DNA of 36,651 bases from an uncultured Acidimicrobiales bacterium. Lineage in GTDB: Bacteria > Actinomycetota > Acidimicrobiia > Acidimicrobiales > SZUA-35. The position numbers and the translations under genes were made by a program. Below are positions 34,193-36,651 of the stretch, piece by piece; the stretch's first letter is position 1; each line of letters opens with the position of its first letter. The stretch spans positions 1 to 36,651 of the forward strand of contig CALHCB010000029.1 in assembly GCA_937930695.1 (NCBI GenBank), read 5' to 3'. The notes beneath the pieces are model-generated. The model did no database searches. It saw nothing but the letters and a program-made list of their open reading frames with translations, and was not told where the DNA came from.

Positions 34193-35701
34193 CTACGCCC
34201 GGCTCACCGCCGCGGCGGCTCCCGCTCCGGCTCGACGGCCGAACACCACACCACTCGTGAGGCCTGTGCCACCGGGGTAGCCGGCGAAGAACACGCCACC
34301 GACCAGCTCGCCGCAGGCGTACAGGCCGTTGATCGGGGATCGGTCGGCACGGAGGACCGCTCCGGTGTCGTCGACTCGCAAGCCGCCGTAGGTGAACGTG
34401 ATGCCGCCGGTGACGGGGTACGCCCTGAAGGGTGGAGTGTCGATTGTTTGGGCCCAGTTCGTTTTGTTCAACTTCAGTCCCTTCGTTCCCCGGCCGTCTT
34501 TGACGGTCGGGTCGAATGGCACTGTGTCGACAACGGCGCGGTTGTAGTCGTCGATCATGCGCTTGGTGGCCGCCGTATCCAGATCGGGGATTTGTGCGAG
34601 CAGCCCGTCGATCGTGTCGGCTTCGGTGAAGTGTGCGTCGTGGAAGCGGTACTCGCCGTAGAGCAGATCATCGGTCTTGCTGTCGAAGAGCTGCCAGGCG
34701 ATGTGCCCTGGTTGTTCGAGTACCGAGCGCCCAAACTGGGCGTAGGTGTAGTTGCGAAAGTCCTTCCCCTCGTCGACGAAACGTTCGCCCTTCGCGTTGA
34801 CCATGATGCCGAGGAAGTAGCAGATCTTTCGGTAGTTTTTCCGCTCGAAGTGGGGGATCTCGAGGTTGCCGTAGTTTGGCATCTCGGCATCCATCGGGGT
34901 TGCGTGGCAGCCCTGGTAGAAGCCGTACGGCTCTGCGCCGAGATCGAACGACAGGGTGAGTCCCATCCCGGTGTTGTGCGGGGTTCCCCGGACTTTTGCC
35001 GCGACCCAGTCGTCGCCGAGGTGTTCGACACGCAGTTCGTCATTGGCTTCGAACCCGCCACACGCGAGCACCACTGCACCGGCAGCAATGTTGGTGCGTT
35101 CACCACCGGAAGACTCCGTCACCACTCCGCAAACGTCGTCGTTCTCGGTGAGGAGTCCGGTGACGCCAGCGTCGTACCGAATGGTTCCTCCAGCAGAGCG
35201 GAAGGCCTCGAGTTCGGCATCGACGAGACCTTCGCCTTCGCCGGCAGCAGCCAGGGTCAGGCCTCCCCAGAAGACGTGACGCCCATCCTTCTCGAAGGAT
35301 TGCCGCTCATAGATCGGTTCGAACTTCACGCCGTTGTTGCCCAGCCACTGCATGGCCCTGAGCGATTCGCCGACAAGCGCGAGTTGTTCGGGTGACAGTG
35401 GCCGACCATCGTTGAAGCCGAGCAGGTCCTCGCCGAACTGTGATTCGGTGTAGCTCCCGAAGTCACTACGTGCGATTCGTTCATCGTCGGGGTTCGCCAG
35501 AAGCGGCAGCAGATCCTCGAGTCCGTCGTAGGCGAACCGCATGGCCCCTGCCGTGTACCGGCTGTTTCCGCCTGCCATCGACGGATCGGCCTTCTCGACC
35601 ACAAGGACGGAGGCGCCGGCTTCACGGGCTGCCAGCCCGGCACAGAGTGCAGCGCTTCCTGAACCAACAATGACGATGTCGAACTTCTGCGGGTCGCTCA
35701 C
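34193..35701 (-). CDS. FAD-dependent dehydrogenase, TcuA-like
   Basis: A 502-residue flavoprotein of the FAD_binding_2 (fumarate reductase/succinate dehydrogenase) family. FDIVIVGSGSAALCAGLAA near the start is the Rossmann dinucleotide site, followed by VVEKADPSMAGGNSRYTAGAMRFAYDG, which most resembles tricarballylate dehydrogenase TcuA. The C-terminal GGLRVDDTGAVLRADRSPI and GLYACGELVGGVF contact FAD and substrate. The GTG start at 35701 was chosen because conserved sequence begins four residues later; the same frame is open to 36181 only as an overlap with the methyltransferase gene. It begins 14 bases after the methyltransferase stop. The actual substrate may be a ketosteroid- or dicarboxylate-like acid. 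Confidence 0.88.
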   Translation of the reverse strand: MSDPQKFDIVIVGSGSAALCAGLAAREAGASVLVVEKADPSMAGGNSRYTAGAMRFAYDGLEDLLPLLANPDDERIARSDFGSYTESQFGEDLLGFNDGRPLSPEQLALVGESLRAMQWLGNNGVKFEPIYERQSFEKDGRHVFWGGLTLAAAGEGEGLVDAELEAFRSAGGTIRYDAGVTGLLTENDDVCGVVTESSGGERTNIAAGAVVLACGGFEANDELRVEHLGDDWVAAKVRGTPHNTGMGLTLSFDLGAEPYGFYQGCHATPMDAEMPNYGNLEIPHFERKNYRKICYFLGIMVNAKGERFVDEGKDFRNYTYAQFGRSVLEQPGHIAWQLFDSKTDDLLYGEYRFHDAHFTEADTIDGLLAQIPDLDTAATKRMIDDYNRAVVDTVPFDPTVKDGRGTKGLKLNKTNWAQTIDTPPFRAYPVTGGITFTYGGLRVDDTGAVLRADRSPINGLYACGELVGGVFFAGYPGGTGLTSGVVFGRRAGAGAAAAVSRA

Positions 35702-35715
35702 GGCCCGAGTCTGGC

Positions 35716-36366
35716 TCAACGGACGCGATAGGCCCAATAATCGCCAGTGGAGTCCATGGTGTATGGCTGGTCCGGAGCGTGCACGAGGACTTCGAGGACA
35801 CCTCGCTCGATCAGGTTGTTGCTGACTTCGAGATAGTCGGTCTGCTCGAGGTACGCCTTGCGAACGCTGGCAACGAGGATTCCCCCATGACGGGCAATTC
35901 CAGCCACGACACCAAGGGTCTCGGGAGGGACGTGGCCCACGGTGAATACCCCACCGATCGTGACGACATCGGCTGCTCCGACGAGCCAAGGTGGTGGGTT
36001 GAGGAGATCGACGTTGCCTTCGAGACGCCGATAGATCCCTCGCTCCTGGGCGATCTCGATCATCTCGGTCGATACATCGACGCCATCGATTGTGCGATAC
36101 CCAGCTTGTGCGAGAGCGACGCCGACCAAACCCGTTCCACAACCTGCGTCGAAAATGGTGATGTTGCGGTCGGCAGCCCACGCCGTGGTGCGGTCAACGC
36201 CAGCAGCCGCCATCAGCGTGGCGACCATCGCTCCGGGAAGTCCGTACTCGTGGCCACCTACATCCTCGTCGTATGTCGAGGCCCAGTTGGAGTAGAACTC
36301 GGCGAGCCGCGACGGGTCACCATCGAGACTCATGGCGGCGCGCATGGATTCCGTCATCTCCTGCAT
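35716..36366 (-). CDS. Class I SAM-dependent methyltransferase
   Basis: A 216-residue methyltransferase. Motif I is FDAGCGTGLVG at 72-82, the acidic ribose-binding residue Asp97 follows in GVDVST, and the helix FYSNWASTYDEDV near the N-terminus is typical of small-molecule methyltransferases. Near the end YTMDSTGDYWAYRVR is a short beta hairpin. The substrate is unknown. It is the first gene of the leftward cluster, divergent from a GNAT gene with only 27 bases between starts. It may be co-transcribed with the flavoprotein gene 14 bases downstream. Confidence 0.88.
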   Translation of the reverse strand: MQEMTESMRAAMSLDGDPSRLAEFYSNWASTYDEDVGGHEYGLPGAMVATLMAAAGVDRTTAWAADRNITIFDAGCGTGLVGVALAQAGYRTIDGVDVSTEMIEIAQERGIYRRLEGNVDLLNPPPWLVGAADVVTIGGVFTVGHVPPETLGVVAGIARHGGILVASVRKAYLEQTDYLEVSNNLIERGVLEVLVHAPDQPYTMDSTGDYWAYRVR

Positions 36367-36393
36367 TCATCAAGACTGCCCTAGGTTTCGAAC

Positions 36394-36651
36394 ATGAGCG
36401 AGTGGTTGGCGAACGATGGTGAGGCAATCCTTTTGCGTGGACTGCAATCGGGCGATCTGGGTTGGGTCGTGCAACGCAACGGCGAGATCTATGCCGAGGA
36501 GTTCGGGTGGACGTTGGAGTACGAGGCGCTCGTTGCCCGAATCGTCGCGGCATTCGTCGAGGACTTTGCACCCGAATTGGAACGAGCGTGGATCGCGGAG
36601 CTGGATGGCCAGCGAGTCGGGGCGATCTTCTGCCGTCGCTCCGACGCGCAA
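36394..36651 (+). CDS. GNAT family N-acetyltransferase (5' part)
   Basis: The first 86 codons of a gene cut by the window end, with no stop. The start ATG is at 36394. The translation contains LRGLQSGDLGWVVQRNGEIYAEEFGW, then ALVARIVAAFVEDF and ERAWIAELDGQRVGAIFC. This is the pattern of the GNAT acetyltransferases found alone or fused behind a MarR domain. Only the first strands and helices of the fold are visible, so neither substrate nor full length can be judged. It diverges from the methyltransferase gene. Confidence 0.8.
   Translation, partial: MSEWLANDGEAILLRGLQSGDLGWVVQRNGEIYAEEFGWTLEYEALVARIVAAFVEDFAPELERAWIAELDGQRVGAIFCRRSDAQ

Noticed and set aside
34178-35395. 405-codon plus-strand open frame opposite the flavoprotein gene
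   Set aside because: The minus strand encodes a recognised FAD enzyme; the plus translation has no domain pattern.
35702-36181. Upstream extension of the flavoprotein frame
   Set aside because: It overlaps the methyltransferase gene and reads as Arg/Ser-rich sequence; conserved FAD-binding sequence begins right after the GTG at 35701.

Overview
The window looks like a chromosomal segment of a moderately high-GC actinobacterium. The best fit is class Acidimicrobiia (Ilumatobacter-like). This is inferred from the rplM-rpsI-glmM order, the compact tsaE-tsaB-rimI-tsaD operon, the HrcA/CIRCE-type groESL operon, several secreted DUF4214 proteins and the overall codon use. It was not tested against a database. 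Genes are densely packed, often with 4-nt ATGA overlaps. I see no tRNA, rRNA, CRISPR array, insertion sequence or integrase.

Left part (1-6062, + strand): the 3' end of rplM, rpsI, glmM, a 1143-residue GlmS-like protein and acpS. This is a housekeeping block for ribosome assembly, amino-sugar supply for the cell wall, and carrier-protein activation. The GlmS-like protein keeps the glutaminase and isomerase catalytic residues but is almost twice the normal size.

6094-7852 (- strand): a small SDR / VOC / SRPBCC operon, probably for small-molecule metabolism. 7949-12295 (+): a hypothetical gene, a membrane-anchored alpha/beta hydrolase coupled to a DUF3524 glycosyltransferase (the tRNA-queuosine mannosyltransferase family), an S58/P1 peptidase and a CDP-alcohol phosphatidyltransferase. 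12328-15072 (+): the t6A tRNA-modification set tsaE-tsaB-rimI-tsaD, with every junction overlapping.

15154-17380 (+): two tandem secreted proteins, each with a DUF4214 module followed by an SGNH-hydrolase-like domain. A HAD phosphatase-like gene (-) and a TerC-family membrane protein (+) then diverge. 19249-21247: the groES-groEL operon with a perfect CIRCE operator. After groEL come three consecutive perfect hairpins and a single-polypeptide adenylation / carrier / membrane-acyltransferase fusion. This fusion resembles the DltA-DltC-DltB logic collapsed into one protein and is the most unusual candidate system here.

23969-29665 (+): a DUF5655 protein, a luciferase-like flavin monooxygenase, and a giant secreted protein. 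The giant protein has about eleven cadherin/tandem-95-like repeats, an acidic linker and a C-terminal DUF4214 domain, and it is followed by a strong intrinsic terminator. 29757-30296 (+): a winged-helix/DUF2087 regulator. 30276-36366 (-): a leftward series of methyltransferase, TcuA-like flavoprotein, Rieske oxygenase, thiolase, an unknown soluble protein and an unknown six-helix membrane protein. The first four look catabolic. The window ends inside a GNAT acetyltransferase gene (+).
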